Of a DNA stretch of 64,000 nt, positions 1-9,310 are shown in pieces. The DNA is from Hyphomicrobiales bacterium (GTDB taxonomy: Bacteria; Pseudomonadota; Alphaproteobacteria; Rhizobiales; Devosiaceae): contig JALSII010000025.1 of the NCBI GenBank assembly GCA_026981645.1, positions 124,001 to 188,000 of the forward strand, given 5' to 3'. The notes under the pieces are model-generated. The model was not told where the DNA came from and ran no database searches. It saw only the letters and a list, made by a program, of their open reading frames with translations. A program made the position numbers and the translations under genes. The first letter of the stretch is position 1. Each line of letters opens with the position of its first letter.

Positions 1-217
1 TGGCCTCGATATTTCCAGCATCACCAAGCAATTCGTCAACGATATTGACCAGCACCAGCGTTGTGCCCAGCCCGAGCCACAACCACCATCCGCCCAGCGC
101 CATGGTTACCATACCGCTCAGGATAAACAGGTTCATCATGGAATAGCGAATGGTGTTCGCCCACCTGGTGGCGAGCAAAGAGTGCGGGGCTGTGGGCGGT
201 TTTTCGTTTATATTCAT
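1..217 (-). CDS. Membrane protein, N-terminal part only (possible desaturase/alkane-hydroxylase-like)
   Basis: An open frame runs off the left edge of the window. It starts at ATG 217 and has 72 visible residues. After about 25 polar residues comes a hydrophobic stretch (LFILSGMVTMALGGWWLWLG) and a second one ending in VNIVDELLGDAGNIEA. The arrangement of two short N-terminal membrane helices followed by a D-x-x-L-G-D motif resembles the start of AlkB-type or fatty-acid desaturase membrane enzymes, but the histidine boxes that would prove this lie outside the window. It is divergent from ssb. In many proteobacteria uvrA holds this position, so the neighbour is unusual. The coding call is fairly safe; the family guess is weak. 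Confidence 0.55.
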   Translation of the reverse strand, partial: MNINEKPPTAPHSLLATRWANTIRYSMMNLFILSGMVTMALGGWWLWLGLGTTLVLVNIVDELLGDAGNIEA

Positions 218-519
218 AATTCGCTTGATGCTGCCTGCACGGGTGAGACCCTGGGGCAGCTACCTGTCTCCCTGAGCAAACTATATGCGGTTTTGCGAAG
301 GTATCTCAAGAAAATTTGCTTGCGCACAGGCTCCAGTTACAGATTTTGTCGGCTATTGCTTGACACAATCCGGGAACATAATAAGAACACAGCTAAGTGT
401 CAAAGGTTCTGTGGATGTTTTGCGAAAGAGGCGAGACAAGGGGCGGTCGAGGTGGGCTAGTATGGCCTTGAAGGCAAACACAGGGAAAAACGGCCCGATT
501 GGCCGGAAAGGGCAAGAAG
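218..519. other. Intergenic region between the divergent left-edge gene and ssb
   Basis: These 302 bases hold no convincing coding frame; the short open frames here lack a ribosome site and overlap ssb out of frame. The only clear signal is the LexA box with a TTGACA element, about 130-160 bases upstream of ssb. The start of the divergent gene at 217 has only a weak AGGCAG upstream. Confidence 0.6.
360..388 (+). promoter_or_regulatory. LexA (SOS) box and promoter of ssb
   Basis: GAACATAATAAGAAC at 374-388 is a perfect match to the alphaproteobacterial LexA operator GAAC-N7-GAAC. A consensus TTGACA lies just upstream at 360-365, so LexA bound here would cover the -10 region. ssb starts 131 bases downstream. 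Control of ssb by LexA is well known in proteobacteria. The exact -10 is not clear (TAAGAA at 382-387 would give a 16-base spacer). Confidence 0.8.
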
Positions 520-987
520 ATGGCAGGCAGCGTAAACAAGGTTATTCTTTTGGGAAATCTGGGGGCGGATCCCGAGGTGCGTACCTTCCAGAATGGTGGC
601 AAGGTCTGCAATCTGCGTATTGCCACATCAGAACGCTGGAAAGACCGCAACACCGGGGAGCAGCGGGAAAAAACCGAGTGGCACACGGTGGCCATTTTCA
701 ACGAGGGGCTTGTCCGGGTTGCCGAACAATATCTGCGCAAGGGATCCAAGGTCTATATCGAGGGGCAATTGCAGACCCGCAAGTGGCAGGACAAGGATGG
801 CAATGACCGCTATTCAACAGAAGTTGTGTTGCAGGGATTTAATTCAAACCTGACAATGCTTGACAGTCGCAGCTCAGAAGAAGGGGGCTTTTCTGGCTCC
901 AGACCCTCCAGCGGAGGCATGAGTAAGCCCGCCTCCACAGCACCCGCATTTGAAGGTGGCAATACAGATGACGACATTCCGTTCTAG
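520..987 (+). CDS. ssb: Single-stranded DNA-binding protein
   Basis: SSB coats single-stranded DNA during replication, recombination and repair. The 155-residue product starts [20 protein letters not shown], the classic start of the OB fold. The OB fold covers about residues 1-110. A Gly/Ser/Pro-rich linker follows, ending in the acidic tip DDDIPF that recruits partner proteins. An upstream in-frame TTG at 499 would add seven residues, but ATG 520 matches the family and follows AAGAAG. The gene is preceded by a LexA box, which indicates SOS induction. It overlaps the next frame by 20 bases. Length and motifs are normal. Confidence 0.97.
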   Translation: MAGSVNKVILLGNLGADPEVRTFQNGGKVCNLRIATSERWKDRNTGEQREKTEWHTVAIFNEGLVRVAEQYLRKGSKVYIEGQLQTRKWQDKDGNDRYSTEVVLQGFNSNLTMLDSRSSEEGGFSGSRPSSGGMSKPASTAPAFEGGNTDDDIPF

Positions 988-1360
988 GAACTGCCTTGCA
1001 TTAGCTTTTTTCTTTTTTCCAGTCGTTGGCGCCACTGTGTCTGCGCTGGGTGGCGAGGCGGATGTGGTTGATGCAGGCATTGTACGCGCTGCCGATGGAA
1101 CATATCGCTTTGACGTGACCCTCGCTCACGCCGACACTGGCTGGGAGCACTATGCTGATGCGTTCGAGATTGTCGATGCTCAAGGCAATGTTCTGGCCGT
1201 GCGTATATTGGTGCACCCCCATGTGGAAGAGCAGCCATTCACCCGTTCAATTTCGGGCGTTACTCTTGACCCGGATCTGAGAGAGGTCACCATTAGAGGA
1301 CGTGACAGCGTTCACGAGTTGGGCGGAATTGAGATGGTGCTGACAGTCCCCGCTGAATGA
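968..1360 (+). CDS. Small exported protein of unknown function
   Basis: The frame encodes 130 residues from ATG 968; an in-frame TTG at 950 is less likely. Residues 1 to about 30 form a signal peptide: MTTFRSRN, then a very hydrophobic core containing [13 protein letters not shown]. The mature part looks like a small beta-rich periplasmic domain ([27 protein letters not shown]) with no cysteines and no lipobox. It begins inside the 3' end of ssb, so the two are probably co-transcribed, and a strong terminator follows within 20 bases. I do not recognise a named family. The function is unknown. Confidence 0.7.
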   Translation: MTTFRSRNCLALAFFFFPVVGATVSALGGEADVVDAGIVRAADGTYRFDVTLAHADTGWEHYADAFEIVDAQGNVLAVRILVHPHVEEQPFTRSISGVTLDPDLREVTIRGRDSVHELGGIEMVLTVPAE

Positions 1361-1377
1361 GCAGCAGCTTGAAATAG

Positions 1378-1408
1378 AAAAAAGACGGCTGCAAAAGCCG
1401 TCTTTTTT
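1378..1408. terminator. Bidirectional intrinsic terminator
   Basis: A perfect 13-bp inverted repeat: six A plus GACGGCT (1378-1390), a five-base loop, then AGCCGTC plus six T (1396-1408). The A and T runs make it work on both strands. It ends the ssb transcript and also stands 120 bases downstream of the convergent gene ending at 1526. Confidence 0.9.
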
Positions 1409-1525
1409 GTTTTGTGGCTGAAACCCCATGCAATTGGACAGGGAACAAATCTCTGTTGCGCGCCATGCACTTCTGGAACGAATAATCACCTGTTCCGCAA
1501 GAGTTCTGATCCCCCGACCCTGACC

Positions 1526-2053
1526 CTAGTTACGGTCAAACGGTATGTCAGCAACAATTTTTGTCCCGTCGGCGTTTGTCACTTCGAAATCAACATTGAT
1601 CGTGTCACCGGTAAGGCCGAATCCGGCCCGCACCCGTGAAGTCTCACCATTGTCATCTACACTTTGCAGGTTGAAAGTGACATTTGAACCGCGCCGAGTG
1701 CCGATTGCTACTCCCTTGAAGCTTGTATTTGAGGTCATGATTGCTTCATAGCGATTGGCGGCAGAGATATAGGCCATGGTGCCAGCCATAGACAAGGTGG
1801 TTCCCGCAATTGCACAGCGCCCGCTGAAGTTTATTTTTTCGGCATTGGACCTTGTGATGTTCAGCCGGCACCTCACGGACTCACCGGGCTGACCGGCGTT
1901 GTTGAGTGTTCCGGTGCCCCGCCAGTTGCCTACATAGGACTGGATGAGTTCCAGATCCGCTGGTGCGGCAAGAACGGGGGAAGCAAAAGACAGGCCGGTC
2001 GCAGCGAGGGCGCCTGCAACAATCAGATTGCGGATAGTATTTGTCGTCGTCAT
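1526..2053 (-). CDS. Exported beta-barrel-like protein of unknown function
   Basis: A 175-residue protein with a clear signal peptide ending near residue 29 (GLSFASPVLA-APA). The mature part begins ADLELIQSYVGNWRGTGTL and continues as alternating short strands with many Thr, Asn and Gly. The GNWRGTG start recalls lipocalin/nitrobindin-like calycins, but this is a weak structural guess. The start ATG 2053 has GGAGG nine bases upstream and overlaps the stop of the exporter gene by four bases (ATGA), so the two are translationally coupled. A role as periplasmic partner or cargo carrier of that exporter is inference. Confidence 0.75.
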   Translation of the reverse strand: MTTTNTIRNLIVAGALAATGLSFASPVLAAPADLELIQSYVGNWRGTGTLNNAGQPGESVRCRLNITRSNAEKINFSGRCAIAGTTLSMAGTMAYISAANRYEAIMTSNTSFKGVAIGTRRGSNVTFNLQSVDDNGETSRVRAGFGLTGDTINVDFEVTNADGTKIVADIPFDRN

Positions 2054-4296
2054 TTTTTAAGGCCTCCAAGAGAGTTAAAGAAGCGCCCCCCGGCGAGAAG
2101 CATGGCTGGAAGTATAATCAAATCACCAACCAAAGCGAGCAGGAGCGTGAGCACCGTTAGTGTTCCAAATAAGGCAACTTGCGGCAGAGCCGAAAACACC
2201 ACAATAAACGTGCCTGCACATAGAATGAAAGTCGTGGCAATCAAAGCGGGTCCCACGCGATCAAGAGCGCGATTAACCGCTGGAACATGCTCAAGACCAT
2301 TGTCACGGGCCCGTTTGTAGTTGGCAAGAAAGTGAATGGTATCATCAACAGCGATACCAAAGGCAATGGTAAGCGCAATGACCGTAGTCAGTTGCAGTCC
2401 GGCCCCTGAGACCCACAGGTAAAGCTCGGTGCCCAGAATCGGCAGAATATTGGGCACAAAGGAAAACAGGGCGATTTTCCACGACCTGAACGCAAAGCCA
2501 ATGACAAAGATAGATATAAAAACCGCAAGGGTGAGCCCCTGCTGCATTGAACGAATCATGTCCATGGACGCAAAAGATGTAAGCACCCGAAAGCCCGAGA
2601 CTTGCGCATCCCCCAAACCGGCGTCGCGCAATTGCTGATCGGTTCTGTTCACGAAATCGCGTAATTCGTCGGATTCAATAATCGTGGGCAGGAAGCCGGT
2701 CACCAGAGCGTGCTTGCCGTCATCAGTGACAAACCGCCTTTTCAGAAACGGCCCGACAGCGTTGAAAATCTGGGCCCGGGTGAACCCCGAGTCTGCATAA
2801 TGGCCGAAGCTCGCTGCAGAGATGACTTTGCCCTTGCCGATATTGCTCTCAAGGATTTCATGGACCCTAACAATTTTTTCGTAGTCGGCGTCTGCTACCG
2901 ATTCGAGGCCAAACTCCAGAGGAATGCGAATATAGATGGGCGAAACCCCGCCCACCCCGGTGTCAATCGCCTCAGCAACCTCCAGCGAACTGGAATCTGC
3001 TGGTAAAAAGTCCTGAAACGAGAATTGCGGTTCCAGATCCATGTGGGGATAGAACAACAGCACTGTTGCCACTACGCCAAATATGGCCAGCGGTTTTGTG
3101 AACCGGTGGACCAGCTTTTTGACCACCGGAATGGGAGCTGTTAGCGCGGCGCTGGGTTTGCGTGGAGACTTGAAGCCGAGTCTGATTGCAAGTTTAAGTG
3201 CAAGCGGCAGGAAGGTCACCAGCGTGACGTAGGCGACAACGACAGCAATCATGCCCGAAAGCGCGAATTCCTGAATGCCCTGGCCCTGTGTCAGGCCCAG
3301 GGAAGCAAATGCGATCATGGTCGTGATTGTAGTCAGGGCACAGGCCGGACTGACCCGCAATACGGTCTGGCGAACGGCTTCGTTTGGTTCCATTCCGTCC
3401 CGCCACAAGCGAAGCCAGGAGAAGCAGAAAAACATGCTTTCCGCAAAGGCAATCACCAGCACCAGCGTAGTCACAATATTGGTCAGAAAGGTGAAAGAGC
3501 CAAACAGCATGATAATCACGCCCATGACCCAGATCACCGAAACAAACGGTGTCAGGGTGGCAAGAACCGCCCCCCAGAAGGAACGAAAGCTGATGAGAGC
3601 AGTCAAAAAGCCAATAATGACGCCATATACGGAGAACTTGATCTGGTCCTCAATGCTGGCGTCAAGCATTTCTGTTTTCCAGATGGGTGCGCCCGTGAGT
3701 TCTAACTGAATCTTGTCAGACTGATAAAACTCCACCAGTTCGCGCAAAGAGGCGATCATCTCTTTTTCGCCTGCTCCTTGCGTCAGTTCCTGATCGGGGA
3801 ACATGATCATGACCATCCCGGTCAGGTCCTCAACAATCAGATTGCGCATGATGGGGTCATTGCCCCTGAGAGCCGTCAGTTCCTGCGCGACAATTTCAGG
3901 CGTTGCCATGTTTTCGGGCACTGCCGGAAGCGTCTGACTGTCGTCGGCTGGTTTGCGCAGCGAGAACGGGGAAAGCGTGCCCACGGCGTAGTCGGTCAAC
4001 TCCAGGTCAAACGCCAGCTCGCGCAGGGTCTCAATAACCTCCGGGTCAGTCATCTGGTCGGATTTCACCAGAATATAGGCGTCATTATCAAAGGTGCCAA
4101 AAGTAGCGCCAAGATCCGCATAGCGGTCGTACATCTCGCCAGAGTTCTTGTAGACCCGAAGCAGGTCACCATCAACAGAGGCGCGGGGCAGAACCGAAAT
4201 GCAAAGAACCGTAAAGGCCAGCACAATAAGGCCTGCGGCCTTGGGATACTTAAGTGCAATCAATCCCAGGCGTTCAATACCAAAACCGATGGACAA
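2050..4296 (-). CDS. MMPL/RND-family inner-membrane transporter
   Basis: The product has 748 residues and the duplicated layout of RND transporters: one N-terminal helix, a large periplasmic domain (about 45-220), a five-helix bundle, a second single helix near 395, a second periplasmic domain and a final helix bundle. The segment TIAFGIAVDDTIHFLANYKRA near the end is the characteristic Gly-Asp-Asp-rich motif of the MMPL/sterol-sensing class, which moves lipids or hydrophobic compounds using the proton gradient. It resembles the hopanoid exporter HpnN in class, but no hopanoid genes are nearby. The start is a TTG at 4296 with GGGAG nine bases upstream. It is co-transcribed with the small exported protein downstream. 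The substrate is unknown. Confidence 0.85.
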   Translation of the reverse strand: MSIGFGIERLGLIALKYPKAAGLIVLAFTVLCISVLPRASVDGDLLRVYKNSGEMYDRYADLGATFGTFDNDAYILVKSDQMTDPEVIETLRELAFDLELTDYAVGTLSPFSLRKPADDSQTLPAVPENMATPEIVAQELTALRGNDPIMRNLIVEDLTGMVMIMFPDQELTQGAGEKEMIASLRELVEFYQSDKIQLELTGAPIWKTEMLDASIEDQIKFSVYGVIIGFLTALISFRSFWGAVLATLTPFVSVIWVMGVIIMLFGSFTFLTNIVTTLVLVIAFAESMFFCFSWLRLWRDGMEPNEAVRQTVLRVSPACALTTITTMIAFASLGLTQGQGIQEFALSGMIAVVVAYVTLVTFLPLALKLAIRLGFKSPRKPSAALTAPIPVVKKLVHRFTKPLAIFGVVATVLLFYPHMDLEPQFSFQDFLPADSSSLEVAEAIDTGVGGVSPIYIRIPLEFGLESVADADYEKIVRVHEILESNIGKGKVISAASFGHYADSGFTRAQIFNAVGPFLKRRFVTDDGKHALVTGFLPTIIESDELRDFVNRTDQQLRDAGLGDAQVSGFRVLTSFASMDMIRSMQQGLTLAVFISIFVIGFAFRSWKIALFSFVPNILPILGTELYLWVSGAGLQLTTVIALTIAFGIAVDDTIHFLANYKRARDNGLEHVPAVNRALDRVGPALIATTFILCAGTFIVVFSALPQVALFGTLTVLTLLLALVGDLIILPAMLLAGGRFFNSLGGLKK

Positions 4297-4532
4297 GAAT
4301 CATTCTCCCTCACAAATGACGGAGGAATTACTAATGGCTGTGCGCCATTTCGTCCAGATATTATCAGTTTTATGACAGTGGAGCTCAATTGGGGGCTTTC
4401 GGAAAGAAGAATATTAAGGCAAAAAGGACAATTTCCCTGCTTCCCTTGCTCCGGGATACTCTTAACAAACGTGGCGTGGCGATATGGAATCACCTATAAA
4501 GCCCCATGAGAAATTTCAGGACAAAACACTAA

Positions 4533-7283
4533 GTGACAGATACGCCAGAGCAGAACAGAGCCGCTGAGGGCTCCAGCGACATTGTTCCCATTTCCATCGC
4601 TGACGAAATGCGCAAATCCTATCTGGATTATGCCATGAGCGTCATTGTCTCGCGGGCTCTGCCCGATGTGCGCGACGGCCTGAAACCCGTGCACAGACGC
4701 ATCCTCTATTCGATGCACGAGAATGGCTATGAGTGGAACAAACCCTATCGCAAGTCGGCGCGTGTGGTTGGTGATGTCATCGGTAAATATCACCCTCATG
4801 GCGATGCGGCGGTTTATATGTCACTGGTGCGCATGGCGCAGACATTCTCCTTGCGTGTGCCCTTGATTGACGGACAGGGTAATTTTGGTTCGGTCGACGG
4901 AGATATGCCCGCCGCCATGCGTTACACCGAAGTACGCATGAAAAAAGTCACCCTGTCGCTTCTGGATGATCTGGATAAGGACACGGTTGATTTTCGGGAG
5001 AACTACGACAATTCTGAAACGGAACCCTCGGTTTTGCCCGCCAGATTTCCCAATATTCTGGTTAATGGGGCAGGGGGTATTGCCGTTGGCATGGCTACCA
5101 ATATCCCGCCCCACAATCTTGAGGAAGTCATCAACGCCGCTTTGGCGGTGCTTGAGAACCCTGACATTTCCATCGACGATTTGATTGAAATCATGCCGGG
5201 GCCAGATTTCCCCACCGGAGGGATAATTTTAGGTCGGGCAGGCATCAGATCGGCTTATGAGACCGGGCGTGGTTCAGTTTTGATGCGGGGCAGGGTCGAG
5301 ATCGAAGAAATCCGCAAAGAGCGTGAAGCCCTGATCATCACCGAAATTCCCTATCAGGTGAACAAGGCAACGATGATTGAAAAAATTGCCGAGCTGGTGC
5401 GTGATAAACGGGTGGAAGGTATTTCCGATATTCGTGATGAAAGCGACCGGCACGGTATGCGGGTTGTGATTGAGATCAAGCGCGACGCCTTTGCTGATGT
5501 GGTGTTGAACCAGCTCTATCGCTATACCGCTCTGCAATCCTCATTCGGCTGTAATTTTGTGGCGCTGACCGGGGGCAAGCCCGAGTTGATGGGATTGCGC
5601 CAAATATTGAGTGCTTTTCTTGAATTCCGTGAAACCGTTGTCAGCCGCCGGGCAAAGTTCCTGCTCAATAAAGCGCGGGATCGGGCCCACGTCCTTGTGG
5701 GTCTGGCAGTGGCTGTTGCCAATGTCGATGAGGTGATTGCCCTTATTCGCAAAGCACCCAACCCCGCTTCTGCCCGTGAACAGCTGCTGGCGCGGGACTG
5801 GCCGGTGGGCGACGTGGAGCCGCTTATCCGCCTGATCGACGACCTGCGCCACAAGGTAGGCAGTGACGGCACTTTCCGCCTCTCCGAAGAGCAGGCCCGT
5901 GCCATCCTCGACTTGCGTCTTGCCCGACTGACGGCGCTTGGTCGCGACGAAATCAGCGATGAGTTGAACGGGTTAGGTGAGCAGATATCCGACTATCTTG
6001 AAATTTTGCGCTCCAAAGAGCGCGTCATGGCCATCGTGCGCGGAGAGCTTGAGAGCGTACGCGATCAGTTTTCAACCCCCCGCCGGACAGAAATCACTGA
6101 CCATGCTGCCGATATGGATGACGAGGATTTCATTGCCCGCGAGGATATGGTGGTGACGGTTTCCCACGCCGGCTACATCAAACGGGTCCCGCTCTCCACC
6201 TACCGGGCCCAGCGTCGCGGCGGCAAGGGCCGGGCGGGCATGTCTACAAGAGATGAGGATTTTGTCGCACGCCTGTTTGTGGCCAACACCCACACGCCGG
6301 TTCTTTTCTTTTCCTCTCGCGGCATTGCCTACAAGCTCAAGGTCTGGCGTCTGCCCCAGGCGGCGCCCCAGGCCCGTGGCAAGGCCCTGATTAACCTGCT
6401 TCCCCTTTCCGAGGGCGAACGCATCACCTCCATAATGCCCCTGCCAGAAGACGAGGGCAGCTGGAGCGAACTGGACATTATGTTTGCAACCACGCGTGGC
6501 ACCGTGCGCCGCAACTCTCTGGCCGATTTCGCCGAGGTGCGCGCCAACGGCAAGATCGCCATGAAGCTCGAAGAGGGCGATGGTATCGTCGGTGTGGAAA
6601 CATGTTCGGCAACCGATGATGTGTTGTTGACCACCTCTTTGGGGCAGGCCATTCGCTTTGGCGCCGGTGATGTTCGTCTGTTTGTGGGGCGAAATTCCAT
6701 CGGCGTGCGCGGCATCAGGCTGGCCGAAGGCGATCATGTGATTTCCATGGCCATTTTGCGCCAGTTTGTTGCCACTCCCGAGGAGCGCACAGCTTATATC
6801 AAAATGAGCCGGGCCATGCGCGGGGAGGTGGAAAGCCATGCTGACGAACAAGAAACCGAGGCTGCTGCCAACGGCTTGTCCTCTGAGCGTTATGCGCAAA
6901 TGAGCGCGGCCGAGCAGATCGTGTTGGCCATATCCCAGAGCGGTTTTGGCAAGCGTTCCTCAAGTTTTGAATACCGGGTTACCGGGCGCGGCGGCAAGGG
7001 CATTACGGCCATGGCAGTTACTGCCAAAACCGGGCCAATTGTTGCATCATTCCCCGTTGAGAACGACGATCAGATCATGCTGGTCACCGATGGCGGAAAG
7101 CTCATTCGAGTGCCGGTGCAGGGCATCCGCCTGGCCGGACGCGCCACGCAAGGGGTGATTGTTCTCGACACGGCTGAGAACGAGAATGTCGTCTCGGTGG
7201 AACGCATCAGCGAACCCGAGCCAGAGGACGAAGAAGAGGGCGAGGGGAGTGAAACAGATCAGGACCCCGATGCCCCTACATAG
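4533..7283 (+). CDS. gyrA: DNA gyrase subunit A
   Basis: GyrA is the DNA-breaking subunit of gyrase, which introduces negative supercoils. The 916-residue protein has the winged-helix/tower region with catalytic Tyr131 (AAMRYTE), followed by the C-terminal DNA-wrapping pinwheel with a GyrA box QRRGGKG near residue 560 that marks it as GyrA rather than ParC. The tail is acidic ([12 protein letters not shown]). The quinolone pocket reads [11 protein letters not shown]. coli Ser83 and Asp87 are replaced by Ala92 and Met96. The start is GTG 4533 with AGGA eleven bases upstream; an upstream ATG is not available in frame. The 236 bases before it, shared with the divergent exporter, show no certain promoter. 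Confidence 0.97.
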   Translation: MTDTPEQNRAAEGSSDIVPISIADEMRKSYLDYAMSVIVSRALPDVRDGLKPVHRRILYSMHENGYEWNKPYRKSARVVGDVIGKYHPHGDAAVYMSLVRMAQTFSLRVPLIDGQGNFGSVDGDMPAAMRYTEVRMKKVTLSLLDDLDKDTVDFRENYDNSETEPSVLPARFPNILVNGAGGIAVGMATNIPPHNLEEVINAALAVLENPDISIDDLIEIMPGPDFPTGGIILGRAGIRSAYETGRGSVLMRGRVEIEEIRKEREALIITEIPYQVNKATMIEKIAELVRDKRVEGISDIRDESDRHGMRVVIEIKRDAFADVVLNQLYRYTALQSSFGCNFVALTGGKPELMGLRQILSAFLEFRETVVSRRAKFLLNKARDRAHVLVGLAVAVANVDEVIALIRKAPNPASAREQLLARDWPVGDVEPLIRLIDDLRHKVGSDGTFRLSEEQARAILDLRLARLTALGRDEISDELNGLGEQISDYLEILRSKERVMAIVRGELESVRDQFSTPRRTEITDHAADMDDEDFIAREDMVVTVSHAGYIKRVPLSTYRAQRRGGKGRAGMSTRDEDFVARLFVANTHTPVLFFSSRGIAYKLKVWRLPQAAPQARGKALINLLPLSEGERITSIMPLPEDEGSWSELDIMFATTRGTVRRNSLADFAEVRANGKIAMKLEEGDGIVGVETCSATDDVLLTTSLGQAIRFGAGDVRLFVGRNSIGVRGIRLAEGDHVISMAILRQFVATPEERTAYIKMSRAMRGEVESHADEQETEAAANGLSSERYAQMSAAEQIVLAISQSGFGKRSSSFEYRVTGRGGKGITAMAVTAKTGPIVASFPVENDDQIMLVTDGGKLIRVPVQGIRLAGRATQGVIVLDTAENENVVSVERISEPEPEDEEEGEGSETDQDPDAPT

Positions 7284-7320
7284 GATCCCGAACAAAATAG
7301 GACTTGTTTTGTGGCTTTCA

Positions 7321-7338
7321 CGTCTGATTGTTCAGACG
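7321..7338. repeat. Small hairpin downstream of gyrA
   Basis: CGTCTGA and TCAGACG form a perfect 7-bp stem around a four-base loop (TTGT), about 40 bases after the gyrA stop. No T run follows, so it is not a standard terminator. It may stabilise the 3' end of the gyrA transcript or do nothing. Confidence 0.35.
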
Positions 7339-7395
7339 CTTGGCCCGGAAGCGCTCTAGGTCCGTGACCTAACCCCGATCCGCGGAGATGATTTC

Positions 7396-8016
7396 ATGTT
7401 GGATGCAACCACCCTTGTTGCTTTTGCCTTTGCCAGCTTTGTGCTGGCGATTGTACCGGGGCCCAGTGTTACCCTGATTGTTGCCACTTCACTGCAATGG
7501 GGTGTTCTTGGGGGAATGGCGACGGTCGCGGGCACTTCAATTGGCATTCTAAGCATGGTTTTTGTGGTGGCGTTCGGCTTTGAAACGCTGCTTGGTTTCA
7601 TGGGCTGGGCCTTTGACTGGATCAAGATAGCCGGGGCGCTCTATCTGATTTATCTGGGCTTTGGCATGTTGACCTCGTCCGGCAGGTTGGACGCAAACAT
7701 AAAAGTCGCATCGCAAAGCCATTTCAGGCTGGCGTTGCGCGGGTTTGTTGTCATGTGGGCCAACCCCAAAACCCTGTTGTTCTTTGGGGCATTTATTCCC
7801 CAATTTGTATCGTCCGGCGAACCGGCATTTTTGTCCCTTATGCAACTGGGGTTGATATTTTTTGTCGTGGCCACGATTTCCGACAGTATTTACGCAGTTT
7901 TGGCCGGGTCGCTCGGAGGGGTGTTGAGTGGTGCGCGTGTGCGTATTCTCTCCCGTATTTCGGGCATGTTTTTGATGCTTGGCGGAGTATGGCTGGCAAC
8001 CCAGAAAAAGGCATAG
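7396..8016 (+). CDS. LysE/RhtB-family amino-acid exporter
   Basis: A 206-residue inner-membrane protein with about six hydrophobic segments. The N-terminal motif FVLAIVPGPSVTLIVATSLQWGVLGGMATVAGTSIG is diagnostic of the LysE/RhtB family (P-G-P-S/N followed by G-x-x-x-G). Family members export amino acids, homoserine lactone-like compounds or other small metabolites; the substrate cannot be read from sequence. GGAG lies eight bases before ATG 7396. It sits alone between gyrA and coaD. Confidence 0.9.
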   Translation: MLDATTLVAFAFASFVLAIVPGPSVTLIVATSLQWGVLGGMATVAGTSIGILSMVFVVAFGFETLLGFMGWAFDWIKIAGALYLIYLGFGMLTSSGRLDANIKVASQSHFRLALRGFVVMWANPKTLLFFGAFIPQFVSSGEPAFLSLMQLGLIFFVVATISDSIYAVLAGSLGGVLSGARVRILSRISGMFLMLGGVWLATQKKA

Positions 8017-8122
8017 GCAGCAGCCTTGAGTTTCGGGGGAATTTCCCCCAGAAGATATTGGTCACTCAACAAATCCTGCATCGGCTTGCATCTCTTCAAA
8101 AGGCGTGACAAAAGCAAAAATT

Positions 8123-8614
8123 ATGAAAAGACTCACTGGTTTTTATCCCGGATCGTTTGATCCAGTCACCAATGGCCACCTCGATGTCATCGAGCGGGCC
8201 TGTCGTCTCGTGGACACCCTTTATGTGGGGGTGGGTATGCAGGTTGGCAAAACACCACTTTTGTCGGACTCTGATCGCATCACGCTGCTCGAGCACACAG
8301 TCGAGCCCATCGCCCGGCGCACTCAGACCGATGTGAAAATCGTCGAGTTTGAAGGCCTGATGGTGCACAAGGCGCGTTCTCTGGATGCCAAGCTGATTAT
8401 CCGGGGTTTGCGCGATACCACCGACTATAATTATGAAATGCAGATGGTGGGCATGAACGCACAGATGGCCCCCGATCTGCAGACGGTTTTTGTTCCCTCA
8501 AGCCCCCATGTCCGGCATATATCGGCAACGCTGGTACGCCAGATTGCAGCCATGGACGGCGATGTTTCAGCCTTTGTTCCCTCCATTGTGCTGGAAGCAT
8601 TGAACAAACTATGA
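8123..8614 (+). CDS. coaD: Phosphopantetheine adenylyltransferase
   Basis: CoaD transfers AMP from ATP to 4'-phosphopantetheine, the penultimate step of coenzyme A synthesis. The protein (163 residues from ATG 8123) begins MKRLTGFYPGSFDPVTNGHLDV, containing the T/S-x-G-H nucleotidyl-transferase motif, and has the second signature SSPHVRHISATLVRQIA near the end. An in-frame GTG at 8105 would add six residues and has AAAAGG directly before it, but the ATG start fits the family better. The stop overlaps the following cyclophilin gene by four bases. Confidence 0.95.
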   Translation: MKRLTGFYPGSFDPVTNGHLDVIERACRLVDTLYVGVGMQVGKTPLLSDSDRITLLEHTVEPIARRTQTDVKIVEFEGLMVHKARSLDAKLIIRGLRDTTDYNYEMQMVGMNAQMAPDLQTVFVPSSPHVRHISATLVRQIAAMDGDVSAFVPSIVLEALNKL

Positions 8615-9261
8615 GCGCCAAAAAAGACCCCCGGGAACGCGCCATTCAAATTCTGGTGGCCCTGTTCGTTGTGATTTTCGCCGCAATTCTGTTTGTGCGC
8701 TATTCGCCCTGGGGCAGTCCTGAACCACGCTATTGGGATACCCCCGAGGTGGAGAGAACTCAGGCGGCACTCCCCCTTGCCTATGATGGTGAGATGCCGT
8801 TGATTGAACTGGAACTGGCCAGTGGTACTGTCACAATTCAGATGCGCCCTGACCTTGCGCCAAAACATGTGGCCCAGATTGTGGAACTGACCAATCAGGG
8901 TTTTTACGACGGAATTGTCTTTCATCGGGTAATTGATGGTTTTATGGCCCAGACCGGCGACCCCACCGGCACCGGCATGGGAGGCTCCGATTTGCCTGAC
9001 ATTGCCGCAGAATTTACTGATACACCTTTTGTGCGCGGAATTGTTGGCATGGCGCGCTCACAAAGCCCGGACAGCGCCAATTCGCAGTTTTTCATCGTTT
9101 ATGATGATGCCGGATTCCTCAACGGACAATATACCGTCATCGGTGAGGTCATTGAAGGCATGGAATATGTGGATGAAATCAAGAAGGGTTCCGAGCGGGC
9201 CAACGGGCAGGTGGACGACCCGGATTCTATAATTTCCATGCGTGTTGTTGATGCCATCTGA
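8611..9261 (+). CDS. Membrane-anchored cyclophilin-type peptidyl-prolyl isomerase
   Basis: A 216-residue protein. Residues 14-31 form a membrane anchor (ILVALFVVIFAAILFVRY) after a positively charged start, so the isomerase domain (about 62-216) should face the periplasm. The domain has the cyclophilin core FHRVIDGFMAQTGDPTGTGMGGS and NSQFFIVYDD. It catalyses cis-trans isomerisation of proline bonds, helping envelope proteins to fold. The gene overlaps coaD by four bases and is followed by a cytosolic paralogue. Confidence 0.93.
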   Translation: MSAKKDPRERAIQILVALFVVIFAAILFVRYSPWGSPEPRYWDTPEVERTQAALPLAYDGEMPLIELELASGTVTIQMRPDLAPKHVAQIVELTNQGFYDGIVFHRVIDGFMAQTGDPTGTGMGGSDLPDIAAEFTDTPFVRGIVGMARSQSPDSANSQFFIVYDDAGFLNGQYTVIGEVIEGMEYVDEIKKGSERANGQVDDPDSIISMRVVDAI

Positions 9262-9310
9262 TCACCGACCAAAATCTAAAAAGTTCCATTAGAAAACTAG
9301 GATTGAACAA

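Noticed and set aside
2050-4296. Identification of the MMPL transporter as the hopanoid exporter HpnN
   Set aside because: Only the transporter class can be supported; the protein is shorter than HpnN as I know it and no squalene/hopanoid genes are nearby.
4334-4375. 13-codon frame with a GGAGGA site upstream of gyrA
   Set aside because: The ribosome site is good, but 13 codons between divergent genes without conservation data is not enough to call a gene or leader peptide.
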